Shown: positions 40,830 to 49,597 of the stretch, one piece after another
How the letters are laid out: the number at the start of each line of letters is the position of its first letter
How positions within the stretch are numbered: the first letter of the stretch is position 1
Assembly: GCF_036855935.1 (NCBI RefSeq)
Contig: NZ_JASPFK010000001.1
Location: 3,412,501 to 3,476,500 of the forward strand
Direction: 5' to 3'
Source of the DNA: Sphingomonas sp. LR60
GTDB lineage: Bacteria > Pseudomonadota > Alphaproteobacteria > Sphingomonadales > Sphingomonadaceae
DNA: 64,000 nucleotides
Notes under the pieces: model-generated
Told to the model about the DNA's origin: nothing
The model's database searches: none
Seen by the model: the letters and a program-made list of their open reading frames with translations, nothing else
Position numbers and translations under genes: made by a program

Positions 40830-42197
40830 TCAGGCGCTCGCCGATGCGCCGCCGCGGCCACGTCCGCCGCGGCTGCGGCGGGCACCGCCGCCACCGGCGC
40901 TGGCATTCGCATAATTGCGGCCACCCTGTGCCGAACCCGGCGTGGCGCGCGGGGCGTGGCTGGCCTTGGGACGTGCCGGACCGCGCTGGCCACGCGGGCG
41001 ATCCTCGCGCGGGGCGGGATCGGCACCGATCGTCTTGACGCGCTGCGCCTTCAACTGCTCGGCCTGCTTGAGGAAATCCTCCGGCAGTTCGCTGACCGGG
41101 ATCTTCTGCCGCGTCACCTTCTCGATGTCCTTCAGGTACGGACGCTCATCGTCCGCACAGAAAGCGATCGCCTCGCCGCTCCGTCCGGCGCGCGCGGTAC
41201 GGCCGATGCGGTGGACATATTGCTCGGCGACGTTCGGCAACTCGAAGTTGAAGACGTGGCTGACGCCCGAAACGTCGATCCCGCGCGCGGCGATGTCGGT
41301 CGCGACGAGGATCGGCACCTCGCCCGACTTGAACAGCGCCAGCGCCCGCTCGCGCTGCGGCTGGCTCTTGTTGCCGTGGATCGCGTTCGCGGCGACGCCG
41401 TTGCCGGCGAGCAGCTTCACGACGCGGTCGGCACCGTGCTTGGTGCGGGTGAACACCAGCGCGCGGTCCACGGCCGTGTCTCGCAGCAGGATCGTCAGCA
41501 ACGCCTGCTTCTCGCCCTGATTGCAGAAGATCACCGACTGGTCGACGCGCTCGGCAGTGGTCGACGCGGGCTTGATCGACACCGTCGCCGGATCGTTCAG
41601 GAACTGCGACGCCAGGTCGCGGATCGCCGCCGGCATCGTCGCCGAGAAGAACAACGTCTGACGCTTGCGCGGGACCATCCGCACGATCTTCTTGAGCGCG
41701 TGGATGAAGCCGAGGTCGAGCATCTGGTCGGCTTCGTCGAGGACGAGGATCTCGATCATCGACAGATTGATATAGCCCTGCTCGACGCAATCGATCAGCC
41801 GGCCCGGCGTGGCGACGAGGATGTCGACGCCGCGCGCGACATCGTTGCGGTTCTTGTTGATGCTGGTGCCGCCGAAGACGGTCGCGACCGACATCTTGGA
41901 GAACTGACCGTAAGCGCGCGCCGAATCGGCGATCTGGCTGGCCAATTCGCGGGTCGGGGCGAGCACGAGCATCCGGCAATGCGTCGGCAGTACCTTCTTG
42001 CCCTCGCTGAGCCGCTGGATCGACGGCAGCACGAATGCAGCGGTCTTGCCGGTGCCGGTCTGCGCGATGCCGAGCAGATCGCGGCCTTCGAGCAGCTGCG
42101 GGATCGAATCGCGCTGGATCGGGGTGGGTTCGATATAGCCCTTGGCTTCGAGCGCACGGACGAGCGGCTCGGCAAGGCCGAGAATGGCGAAAGACAT
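40830..42197 (-). CDS. rhlE: DEAD-box RNA helicase, RhlE-like
   Basis: An ATP-dependent RNA helicase probably involved in ribosome assembly or mRNA turnover. It has 455 residues. Motifs in order: Q motif YIEPTPIQRDSIP, Walker A AQTGTGKT, DEAD as VLDEADQMLD, SAT as FFSATMPA, and motif VI HRIGRTARAGRSG. The C-terminal tail of about 70 residues is basic and rich in Arg, Gly and Ser, ending RRSRGGRGRGGASASA, an RNA-binding extension. A 250-bp non-coding region precedes it and may be a long 5' leader. Function within the RhlE/SrmB group is by similarity. Confidence 0.92.
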   Translation of the reverse strand: MSFAILGLAEPLVRALEAKGYIEPTPIQRDSIPQLLEGRDLLGIAQTGTGKTAAFVLPSIQRLSEGKKVLPTHCRMLVLAPTRELASQIADSARAYGQFSKMSVATVFGGTSINKNRNDVARGVDILVATPGRLIDCVEQGYINLSMIEILVLDEADQMLDLGFIHALKKIVRMVPRKRQTLFFSATMPAAIRDLASQFLNDPATVSIKPASTTAERVDQSVIFCNQGEKQALLTILLRDTAVDRALVFTRTKHGADRVVKLLAGNGVAANAIHGNKSQPQRERALALFKSGEVPILVATDIAARGIDVSGVSHVFNFELPNVAEQYVHRIGRTARAGRSGEAIAFCADDERPYLKDIEKVTRQKIPVSELPEDFLKQAEQLKAQRVKTIGADPAPREDRPRGQRGPARPKASHAPRATPGSAQGGRNYANASAGGGGARRSRGGRGRGGASASA

Positions 42198-42449
42198 GGA
42201 ATTGCAGTCCTAATACAGGCGCTACCCGCAAGCCCAAAAGGCACACGAGTGGCGGGGAAGTTTGACACCCCGCGTGACTTGGGAAGCCCGTGAAAACGAC
42301 CGAGGCGGAGCCGGGACCACAAGGTCCGATCACGCTGCCAACGCCTCGATGCTGCGCCAGATGGCGAATGTCCTGACGAAAGTCAAGGTGAGACCTTTAC
42401 GGGGTTGATCGCGCAACCGTTGCGAACGTATCGCGTTCGCATCCCCGCC
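42198..42449. other. Divergent intergenic region with an 8-bp inverted repeat at 42421-42441
   Basis: The 252 bp between the divergent helicase and kinase genes hold no gene I can support. TGCGAACG-TATCG-CGTTCGCA is a perfect inverted repeat ending 8 bp before the kinase ATG; it may be an operator or a hairpin that covers the start. The helicase-side half contains GC-rich segments able to fold, consistent with an RNA helicase leader. Confidence 0.4.
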
Positions 42450-44558
42450 ATGACCGACCACCCCTCCGCCACTTTGCGTCATGCGCCCGATTCCCCGCCG
42501 CTCGGCCGCTGGGATTGGGACATCATCGCCGATCGCGTCACCTCCGATGCCGGGTTCGCCCGCCTGTACGGCGTGGAACCCGACGTCGCCGCCGCCGGCG
42601 CGCCGATCGCCGACTTCTTCCACGGGATCGCGCCGCAGGACCTGCCGCGCGTGAAGGCCGCGATCGCGCGCAGCATCGCCGAAGGCACTCCCTTCGAGGA
42701 AGAATATCGCGTCGTCGGGCCCGGCGGTCGCTGGCGCTGGGTCGCGGCGCAAGGGCGTGTCGATCGCGATGCCGACGGGCGCGTCACGCATCTGCCGGGG
42801 ATCAGTTTCGATATCGACGTGCGCAAGCGCGGCGAGCTGCGGCTGGCGGCGCTGGTCGAGCTGGGCGATCGACTGCGCGATCCGGGCGACGCGGGCGATC
42901 TGGCGCTGGCGGCGGCACGCGTGCTCGGCAATGCGCTCGACGTCAGCCGCGCGGGTTATGGCACCGTCGATCCGGTCGCCGAGACGATCGTCACCGAACG
43001 CGCCTTTTGCGCCGACCAGATCGCGCCGCTCCCCAGCGTGCTGCATTTCCGCGATTACGGCAGCTATATCGAGGATCTGAAGCGCGGCGTGACGGTCGCG
43101 ATCGCCGACGTGCGCGAGGATGACCGCACCCGCGACACCGCGGAAGGGCTCCGCCAATTGGCGGCGATGTCGTTCATCAACATGCCCGTCACCGAACAGG
43201 GCGGGTTCGTCGCCTTGCTGTACCTCAACCATGCCGAGCCGCGCGAATGGCTGGAGGACGAGCTGGCGCTGGTCCGCGAGGTGGCGGAGCGCACCCGCGA
43301 CGCGGTGGAACGCCGCCGCGCCGAGCACGAGCTGGCGATGCTCAACGAACGGCTGGAGCAGGAAGTCGAGACACGCACCGCGGCGTTGATGGCGGTCGAG
43401 GAACAGTTGCGCCAGGCGCACAAGATGGAAGCGGTCGGTCAGTTGACCGGCGGGCTGGCGCATGATTTCAACAACCTGCTGACCGGCATCTCCGGCGCGC
43501 TGGAAATGATGCAGGTCCGTGTCGCGCAGGGGCGAATCGGCGAGCTGGACCGCTATGTCGCGGCGGCGCAGGGCGCGGCACGGCGCGCTGCGGCGCTGAC
43601 CCACCGGCTGCTCGCCTTCTCGCGCCGCCAGACGCTCGACCCGCGCCCGACCGACGTGAACCGCCTGGTCGCGGGGATGCAGGAGCTGGTCCATCGCACG
43701 CTCGGCCCGGCGATCACGCTGGAGGTGGTCGGCGCTGCCGGGCTGTGGAACACGCTGGTCGATCCCAACCAGCTTGAGAATGCGCTGCTCAACCTGTGCA
43801 TCAACGCGCGCGACGCGATGCCCGATGGCGGGCGCGTGACGATCGAGACGGCGAACAAGTGGCTCGACGAGCGCGCGGCGCGTCCGCGCGACCTGCCGCC
43901 GGGCCAGTATCTCTCGCTGTGCGTCAGCGATACCGGGACTGGCATGACCCCCGAGGTGCAGGCGCGCGCCTTCGATCCGTTCTACACCACCAAGCCGATG
44001 GGCGAGGGCACCGGGCTGGGGCTGTCGATGATCTATGGCTTCGCGCGCCAATCGGGCGGGCAGGTGCGGATCTATAGCGAGCCGGGCCAGGGCACGACCT
44101 TGTGCATCTACCTGCCACGCTATCATGGCACCGTGGACGATGAGAGCGAGGCGACGCTGCCGCTCGATCAGGCGCAACGGGTCGAGGGGATGCCGACCGT
44201 CCTGGTCGTCGACGACGAGCCGACGGTGCGGATGCTGGTGATCGAGGTGCTCGACGGACTCGGTTATACCGTGCTGGAGGCCGGCGACGGCGCGGGCGCA
44301 CTGCGAATGCTGGACAGCGGTATCCGCCCCGACCTGCTCGTCACCGATGTCGGCCTGCCCGGGCCGATGAACGGGCGGCAGGTGGCCGACGCCGCGCTGG
44401 CGCGTTTCCCGACGCTGCGCGTGCTGTTCATTACCGGCTACGCCGAGAATGCCGTGATCGGCAGCGGGCAGCTCGACCCGCACGTCGCCTTGCTGACCAA
44501 GCCCTTCACGATGGAGGGGCTGGCCGCCAAGGTACGGGCATTGCTGGCGGAAGCCTGA
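42450..44558 (+). CDS. Hybrid histidine kinase with PAS, GAF, HisKA, HATPase and receiver domains
   Basis: A soluble sensory kinase of about 702 residues from MTDHPSATLRHAPDSPPLGR. In order: a PAS fold with the PAC-like EEYRVVGPGGRWRWVAAQGR (about 15-130), a GAF domain (about 145-285), a coiled coil, the HisKA H-box HKMEAVGQLTGGLAHDFNNL with phospho-histidine 338, HATPase motifs (NLCINARDAMP, VSDTGTGM, GEGTGLGLSM), and a receiver with phosphoacceptor aspartate 633 in TDVGLPGPMNG and lysine in LLTKPF. It has no membrane segment. GAF residues for a chromophore cysteine are not apparent, so light sensing is unproven. The start is uncertain: TTG at 42405 is also in frame. Confidence 0.9.
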   Translation: MTDHPSATLRHAPDSPPLGRWDWDIIADRVTSDAGFARLYGVEPDVAAAGAPIADFFHGIAPQDLPRVKAAIARSIAEGTPFEEEYRVVGPGGRWRWVAAQGRVDRDADGRVTHLPGISFDIDVRKRGELRLAALVELGDRLRDPGDAGDLALAAARVLGNALDVSRAGYGTVDPVAETIVTERAFCADQIAPLPSVLHFRDYGSYIEDLKRGVTVAIADVREDDRTRDTAEGLRQLAAMSFINMPVTEQGGFVALLYLNHAEPREWLEDELALVREVAERTRDAVERRRAEHELAMLNERLEQEVETRTAALMAVEEQLRQAHKMEAVGQLTGGLAHDFNNLLTGISGALEMMQVRVAQGRIGELDRYVAAAQGAARRAAALTHRLLAFSRRQTLDPRPTDVNRLVAGMQELVHRTLGPAITLEVVGAAGLWNTLVDPNQLENALLNLCINARDAMPDGGRVTIETANKWLDERAARPRDLPPGQYLSLCVSDTGTGMTPEVQARAFDPFYTTKPMGEGTGLGLSMIYGFARQSGGQVRIYSEPGQGTTLCIYLPRYHGTVDDESEATLPLDQAQRVEGMPTVLVVDDEPTVRMLVIEVLDGLGYTVLEAGDGAGALRMLDSGIRPDLLVTDVGLPGPMNGRQVADAALARFPTLRVLFITGYAENAVIGSGQLDPHVALLTKPFTMEGLAAKVRALLAEA

Positions 44559-44661
44559 CGAACGCGACGAAACCCTTGGCCGCACGGAACCGCAACGCGT
44601 GCCGTCCCTTTGATCCCCGACACCTGCGCGTCCTTGCGTGCGGGAGGAACGAGGATCGTCC

Positions 44662-46745
44662 ATGACCGACATCAAAACCCGCCCGGCCGGCAACGGCGGC
44701 GAGACGCATCAGGTGACCGACGCCGATCACCCGGTGCTGACGACCAACCACGGGATCCCGGTTTCGGACAACCAGAACCAGTTGAAAGTCGGTCCGCGCG
44801 GCCCGGTGCTGCTGGAGGACGAAGTCTATCGCGAGAAGATGAACCATTTCGACCATGAGCGCATCCCGGAGCGGATCGTTCATGCGCGTGGTTCGGCCGC
44901 ACACGGCTATTTTGAATGCACCGACTCGCTGGCGGACATTACGCGCGCCGACCTGTTCCAGAAGAAGGGACAGCGCACCGAAGTGTTCGTGCGCTTCTCG
45001 ACCGTGGCGGGCGGTGCCGGATCGGTCGACACGCCGCGCGACGTGCGCGGTTTCGCGGTGAAATTCTACACGCGCGAAGGCAATTGGGACCTCGTCGGCA
45101 ACAACATCCCGGTGTTCTTCATCCAGGACGCGATGAAGTTCCCCGACCTGATCCACGCCGCCAAGATGGAGGCCGATCGCGGCTATCCGCAGGCCGCGAC
45201 CGCGCACGACACCTTCTGGGACTTCATCTCGTTGATGCCCGAGGCGACCCACATGATCATGTGGGCGATGTCGGACCGGACGCTGCCGCGCAGCTTCGCG
45301 ACGATGGAGGGCTTCGGCATCCACACCTTCCGCTTCGTCGATGCCGAGGGGAAGAGCACCTTCGTCAAGTTCCACTGGAAGCCGCGCGCCGGCCTTGCCT
45401 CGACGATCTGGGACGAGACGGTAAAGATCGCCGGCGCCGACCCCGACTTCCAGCGCCGCGACCTGTTCGAGCGGATCAACCGCGGCGACTTTCCCGAGTG
45501 GGACCTGGGCGTGCAATTGTTCGACGAGGACTTCGCGAACAGCCAGCCCTATGACGTGCTGGACGCGACCAAGATCATCCCGGAGGAAGTGCTGCCGGTC
45601 CGCATCGTCGGCAAGATGGTGCTCGATCGCTATCCCGACAATTTCTTCGCCGAGACCGAGCAGGTCGCCTTCTGCCCCAGCCACATGGTGCCGGGGATCG
45701 ACCATTCGAACGATCCGCTGCTGCAGGGCCGTCTGTTCAGCTATCAGGATACGCAGATCAAGCGGCTGGGCTCGACCAACTGGCACCAGCTGCCGATCAA
45801 CCAGGCGAAGGGTCGCGCCGATGCGGCGGGCTGCCCGTTCCTGAACATGCAGCGCGACGGGCATATGCAGATGCAGGTGCCCAAGGGTCGCGCCAATTAC
45901 GAGCCCAACAGCCTGCATCTCGCGGGCGAAGCCGGCGGCCCGCGCGAAGACCCGAACGGCTTCAAGAGCTTCCCCGCCGAGGAGAGCGGCCAGAAGCTGC
46001 GTATCCGCGCCGAAAGCTTCGCCGACCATTATTCGCAGGCGCGGCTGTTCTGGCGCTCGATGGACAAGGCCGAGCAGGCGCATATCGCCTCGGCGTTTGT
46101 CTTCGAGCTGAGCAAGGTGTCGATCCCGCACATCCGCGTCGCGCAGCTCGCCAATCTGCGCAACGTCGATGAGGAACTGGCGCAGCGCGTCGCTGACGGT
46201 CTGGCGGTCGACCTGCCCAAGGCATCGCCGACCAGCGCCCCGGTGCTCGACATGGACCCCTCCCCGCGCTGCGGATCGTGCGCGGGCCGCTGGAAAAGCA
46301 TACGCTGGAAGGACGGACGGTCGGCATCCTGTTCGCTGACGGCACCGATCGCGAAGAGTTCGAGTCGACGATCGCGGCGGTGAAGGCGGCGGGCGGCAAC
46401 CCGCTGACGATCGCGCCAAAGGTCGGCGCGGTGCCTTTGTCGGACGGCACCAGCGTTGCCGCGGATGCGCAATTATTCGGCCAGCCTTCAGTAACGGTCG
46501 ACGCGTGCGCGGTGATCCTGTCCGCGGAGGCGTGCGCCAAGCTCGTCAAGGAAGGTGCGGCGGTGCAATGGGTGATGGACGCCTTCGGGCACCTCAAGGC
46601 GATCGGGCATAACGACGCGGCCAAGCCGTTGCTCGACAAGGCCGGGGTGGAGCCCGACGCCGGGGTCACGGATCTCGAGACGTTCGTCGATGCCGCCAAG
46701 CAGCGTTATTGGGACCGCGAGCCCAACGTGCGTACCTTGGCCTGA
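44662..46745 (+). pseudogene. katE: Large-subunit catalase (KatE/HPII type), split by a one-base frameshift
   Basis: A haem catalase protecting against hydrogen peroxide. The first frame covers the catalase core: catalytic histidine in [33 protein letters not shown], the asparagine region [12 protein letters not shown], and the haem-tyrosine block [14 protein letters not shown]. It stays in frame to VLDMDPSP. The C-terminal DJ-1/PfpI-like domain continues one frame away as [20 protein letters not shown]. The break is at a C4 run (46262-46265). One extra C gives 2085 bp, 694 residues, a normal KatE. Start [10 protein letters not shown] is preceded by GAGGA. An EcfG-like GGAAC with 17-bp spacing to CTTT is upstream, but weak. 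Confidence 0.92.
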
Positions 46746-46757
46746 GGAGCATCGGTC

Positions 46758-47381
46758 ATGCTCGAACACGTCCCACACTGGCTTGGCAGCCTGATGCACA
46801 ATCTCCGCGCTGGCCATGCCAAGCTGGCGATCGTTCAGGACGGCATCGTGACCGGGGAAGCGCGGCTGGAGCTGTCCAGCCTCGCCTTCGCCGATGGCGG
46901 CCGGTTGCCTGAGCGGTTCACCGCCGATGGCGAGGGCGTGTCGCCGCCGCTGACATGGCGCGGCGTTCCGGCCGGCACCGCGGCGCTGGCGTTGCTGGTC
47001 GAGGACCCCGACGCCCCTGCCCCCAACCCGCTGGTTCATGCAGTGGTTTGGAACCTGCCGCCCGAAGACGGCTCGCTCCCGGAGGGCGCGATCGCGCCGG
47101 ACGGGCGTGGTGCGGATGACGGGTCCGACGTCGGCCGCAACAGCTACAGCCAGGAGGGCTGGCTGCCACCCGACCCGCCGACCGGGCATGGCAGCCACGA
47201 TTATGTCTTCCAGCTCTTCGCGCTCGACAGTGCGGCGGCCGTCGACATCAATCCCGGCCGCAGCGAGGTGCTCGACGCGATCCGCGGCCATGTGATCGCC
47301 GCGGGGATGCTGGTTGGCACCTATTCGCGCGGCGAGGAAGCGCCGATCGGCCCGGCATCGGCCGCCCCGCAGGTCGCCTGA
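46758..47381 (+). CDS. YbhB/YbcL-type PEBP-family protein
   Basis: A small phosphatidylethanolamine-binding-protein-like fold, related to Raf kinase inhibitor proteins, with no settled bacterial function. It has 207 residues. GEGVSPPLTWRGVPAGTAAL, LLVEDPDAPAPNPLVHAVVW and HGSHDYVFQLFALD are the family's ligand-pocket motifs. The first 30 residues (MLEHVPHWLGSLMHNLRAGH) also occur in the group that lies beside catalases. It starts 13 bp after katE, so the two are probably co-transcribed under stress control. Confidence 0.9.
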   Translation: MLEHVPHWLGSLMHNLRAGHAKLAIVQDGIVTGEARLELSSLAFADGGRLPERFTADGEGVSPPLTWRGVPAGTAALALLVEDPDAPAPNPLVHAVVWNLPPEDGSLPEGAIAPDGRGADDGSDVGRNSYSQEGWLPPDPPTGHGSHDYVFQLFALDSAAAVDINPGRSEVLDAIRGHVIAAGMLVGTYSRGEEAPIGPASAAPQVA

Positions 47382-47384
47382 GCG

Positions 47385-47846
47385 ATGACCCCGCTGCCGC
47401 AGGTGCGCACGCCACCGGCGGCACTGGGGGCCGCGGGGCTGTTACCCCAGATCGCCTGCGTCACGCTCGCGCTGGTCGAGCCCGAGACCCGCGTGGCGGC
47501 GGCGGTCGTCGGCGGAGGCTATGCCGCGCTGATCCTGTCGTTCCTGGGCGGGATGTGGTGGATGCAGGCGCTGCTGCGCAGTGACGAACGCTGGTGGCCC
47601 TATCTGCTGGCGGTCGCGCCGAGCCTGATCGGCTGGGCGACGCTGCTCGCGATCATCGTCGGGGTCGCGCCCCCAGCGGCGGGGTTGATGGCGCTGGCGC
47701 TCACGCTGCTCGCCAGCCCGCTGGGCGATCGCGAGATCGGTCCGCTGTTGCGCGAAGTGCCGGCGTGGCGGCAGTTGCGGCTGACGCTGTCAGGCGGGCT
47801 CGGCGCGCTGACGCTGGTGCTGGCGCTGCTGAGTGGACGGGGCTGA
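47385..47846 (+). CDS. DUF3429-family membrane protein
   Basis: A 153-residue protein with about four to five hydrophobic helices. ALILSFLGGMWWMQALLRSD is the conserved DUF3429 segment, followed by WWPYLLAVAPSLIGWATLLA. The function is unknown. It starts 4 bp after the PEBP-like gene and probably shares its transcript (katE-PEBP-DUF3429). It ends near a convergent small secreted protein gene. Confidence 0.85.
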   Translation: MTPLPQVRTPPAALGAAGLLPQIACVTLALVEPETRVAAAVVGGGYAALILSFLGGMWWMQALLRSDERWWPYLLAVAPSLIGWATLLAIIVGVAPPAAGLMALALTLLASPLGDREIGPLLREVPAWRQLRLTLSGGLGALTLVLALLSGRG

Positions 47847-47865
47847 CCCCGCCCACTCGCAACGG

Positions 47866-48072
47866 TCACTGCTTGCGCGCGGCGGCCGCCTTCTTGGCAT
47901 AATGGTGATGTGTGATCGCGCAGCCAGCGGCGGCGCCCATCACGCCATGACCCTTGCCCGCCATATGGCCGGCGACGCCACCCGCAGCGGCACCGCGCAG
48001 GCATCCCTTTGCCGATGCCGGCGAGGACGCCAGAGCCGCGGCAGCGATGACGGCGATAAGGACGGTACGCAT
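47866..48072 (-). CDS. Small secreted glycine-rich protein (68 aa)
   Basis: A signal peptide, MRTVLIAVIAAAALASSPAS, is followed by KGCLRGAAAGGVAGHMAGKG, a glycine-zipper-like stretch with two cysteines, then GAAAGCAITHHHYAKKA. The pattern resembles small periplasmic proteins with a zipper that inserts in or lines membranes. It is preceded by AAGGAGAGAAG, a strong ribosome binding site. The function is not known. Confidence 0.75.
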   Translation of the reverse strand: MRTVLIAVIAAAALASSPASAKGCLRGAAAGGVAGHMAGKGHGVMGAAAGCAITHHHYAKKAAAARKQ

Positions 48073-48166
48073 CTCTTCTCTCCTTGGTCGATGGAAAGAA
48101 GATAGGCGTCCGGGCTGCGTTGTCCCGTTACAAACAGGACAGGTGCCGGACAGGCAAAGACCGGGC

Positions 48167-48191
48167 GGCACGGCTGCTAACAGCCTGTGCC
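48167..48191 (-). terminator. Stem-loop downstream of the PEPxxWA-CTERM gene
   Basis: GGCACGGCTG, loop CTAA, CAGCCTGTGCC forms an imperfect stem in the 129-bp gap after the sorting-domain gene (minus strand). There is no T-tract, so it may be only an mRNA-stabilising hairpin or a weak terminator. Confidence 0.4.
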
Positions 48192-48201
48192 GCTAGGACG
48201 T

Positions 48202-48780
48202 TCAGGCGAAAACCGACTGCGTCGTTCCCGACGCACGCTTGCGCATCGCGGCGCCGACCAGCCCGAAGCCGAGGATCATCATCGCCCAGGTCGCCGGCTC
48301 CGGCACCGGGCCGGCGGGCGGCGTGACCGTCCGATCGAACTTCACCTGCAGCGAACTGTCGGGCGCGAACGACGCGTTCGACAAATTGACGGTGAGAACG
48401 CCACCATCGAGGCTGAGCGTGCTGGCGTCGACGCCGTCGACACCGTCTACGTCGCCCAGCACGGCATCGGTGAACGGGTTCGTTTCGTTGCCGAAGGTTA
48501 GCGAGAACGGCTCACCGAATGCACCACCATCAGGCAATTCGGGATTGTTGGTCCAGAGAAGCGTCAGCAGACCGGCCGAAAAATCCGCCGTGAACAACGT
48601 TCCGTAATCACCGAATTCGATTCCGAACTCGATGCCAGAGCCGACCGTCGCACGATCGTTCGAACATTCGAAATTGACGCCGCCGCACGTGACGATGTCG
48701 CCCAACGCCACCGTGGCGGACGCCGGAGCGGAAACAAACGCGCCAACCAGCGCCAGACCAGCCAAAAGGTGCTTCTTCAT
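48202..48780 (-). CDS. PEPxxWA-CTERM sorting-domain protein
   Basis: An exported protein of 192 residues: a signal peptide (MKKHLLAGLALVGAFVSAPA), a beta-rich domain of unknown function, and a C-terminal PEPATWAMMILGFGLVGAAM then RKRAS, the PEPxxWA-CTERM signal common in sphingomonads. Such signals are thought to be processed by an exosortase-type system linked to exopolysaccharide. A GTTAAC-N5-GTTAAC inverted repeat stands 55-75 bp upstream. No exosortase gene is in this window. Confidence 0.88.
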   Translation of the reverse strand: MKKHLLAGLALVGAFVSAPASATVALGDIVTCGGVNFECSNDRATVGSGIEFGIEFGDYGTLFTADFSAGLLTLLWTNNPELPDGGAFGEPFSLTFGNETNPFTDAVLGDVDGVDGVDASTLSLDGGVLTVNLSNASFAPDSSLQVKFDRTVTPPAGPVPEPATWAMMILGFGLVGAAMRKRASGTTQSVFA

Positions 48781-48834
48781 GTCCGTCCCCTTTTTGGCCG
48801 GAAAAGACCGACCCTTAGCGTCGTCTCACAGCAA

Positions 48835-48856
48835 TTGGTTAACAGAACGTTAACAA
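48835..48856. promoter_or_regulatory. Candidate operator upstream of the PEPxxWA-CTERM gene
   Basis: TTGGTTAACAGAACGTTAACAA contains two GTTAAC sites 11 bp apart, centre to centre about one helical turn. It lies 55 bp before the sorting-domain gene start and 14 bp from the trmB stop. The pattern is an inverted repeat suited to a dimeric regulator; no known consensus is claimed. Confidence 0.35.
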
Positions 48857-48869
48857 CTACTTTTAAGGA

Positions 48870-49550
48870 TCATACGCGGGTGTAACGGAAATACCAGACT
48901 TCATGACCCTGCCGGCGCGCCTTCCTTTCGTAGCGGGTTTCGGGCCAATCTGCGGGGCGTTCGAGGAAGTCGCGCGCGCTGTGCGCCTGCCACACGAAGT
49001 CGCGACGCTGGTTCATGACCATCATCGCCCAGCGACAGTAGGTGGGGTCGTCCGTGCCGAGTCGAAACTCCGCGCCGGGCTTCAGCTTGGCGGCGATCAG
49101 GTCGAGCGGGCCGTGGTTCATCATCCGCCGCTTGGCGTGGCGCGCCTTTGGCCACGGATCCGGGTGGAGCAGATAGACGCGCTCCAGCGACTCGTCGGGC
49201 AGGCGCTCGATCACCTCCAGCGCGTCACCCATGTGGATGCGGACGTTGCCCAGTTCTCCGTCCCGGACATGGCCGAGCGCGCCGACCACGCCGTTGAGGA
49301 ACGGCTCGCAGCCGATGAAGCCGGTGCCGGGAGCGGCCATCGCCTGTCCGGCGAGATGCTCGCCCGCGCCGAAGCCGATCTCGACCTGCAACGGACGATC
49401 GTCGCCGAACAGCCGGGTGGCGTCGAGCGGGCCTTCGGTGGGGACCGCGATGCGCGGCAGCAGTTCTTCGACAAGGGCCGCTTGTCCGGCGCGCAACGCA
49501 TGGCCCTGACGCCGGCCATAGAGGCGGCGGATCGTTGTGGGATCGTTCAT
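48870..49550 (-). CDS. trmB: tRNA (guanine-N7)-methyltransferase
   Basis: Methylates G46 of tRNA with S-adenosylmethionine. It has 226 residues from MNDPTTIRRLYGRRQGHALR. The SAM-binding motif is LQVEIGFGAGEHL, with the LLHPDPWPKARHAKRRMM hallmark and terminal FRLGTDDPTYCRWAM and TRYERKARRQGHEVW. It is divergent from the secreted hypothetical gene downstream, and the starts are 48 bp apart. Confidence 0.94.
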   Translation of the reverse strand: MNDPTTIRRLYGRRQGHALRAGQAALVEELLPRIAVPTEGPLDATRLFGDDRPLQVEIGFGAGEHLAGQAMAAPGTGFIGCEPFLNGVVGALGHVRDGELGNVRIHMGDALEVIERLPDESLERVYLLHPDPWPKARHAKRRMMNHGPLDLIAAKLKPGAEFRLGTDDPTYCRWAMMVMNQRRDFVWQAHSARDFLERPADWPETRYERKARRQGHEVWYFRYTRV

Positions 49551-49597
49551 GCAGGCGCGCCTACCGCACGGGCGCGCGAAACGAAACGGAGGAAGCG

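Noticed and set aside
44586-44611. EcfG-type promoter (GGAAC with 17-bp spacing) before katE
   Set aside because: The -10 side is CTTT rather than CGTT and no second example was found, so I mention it only in the katE entry.
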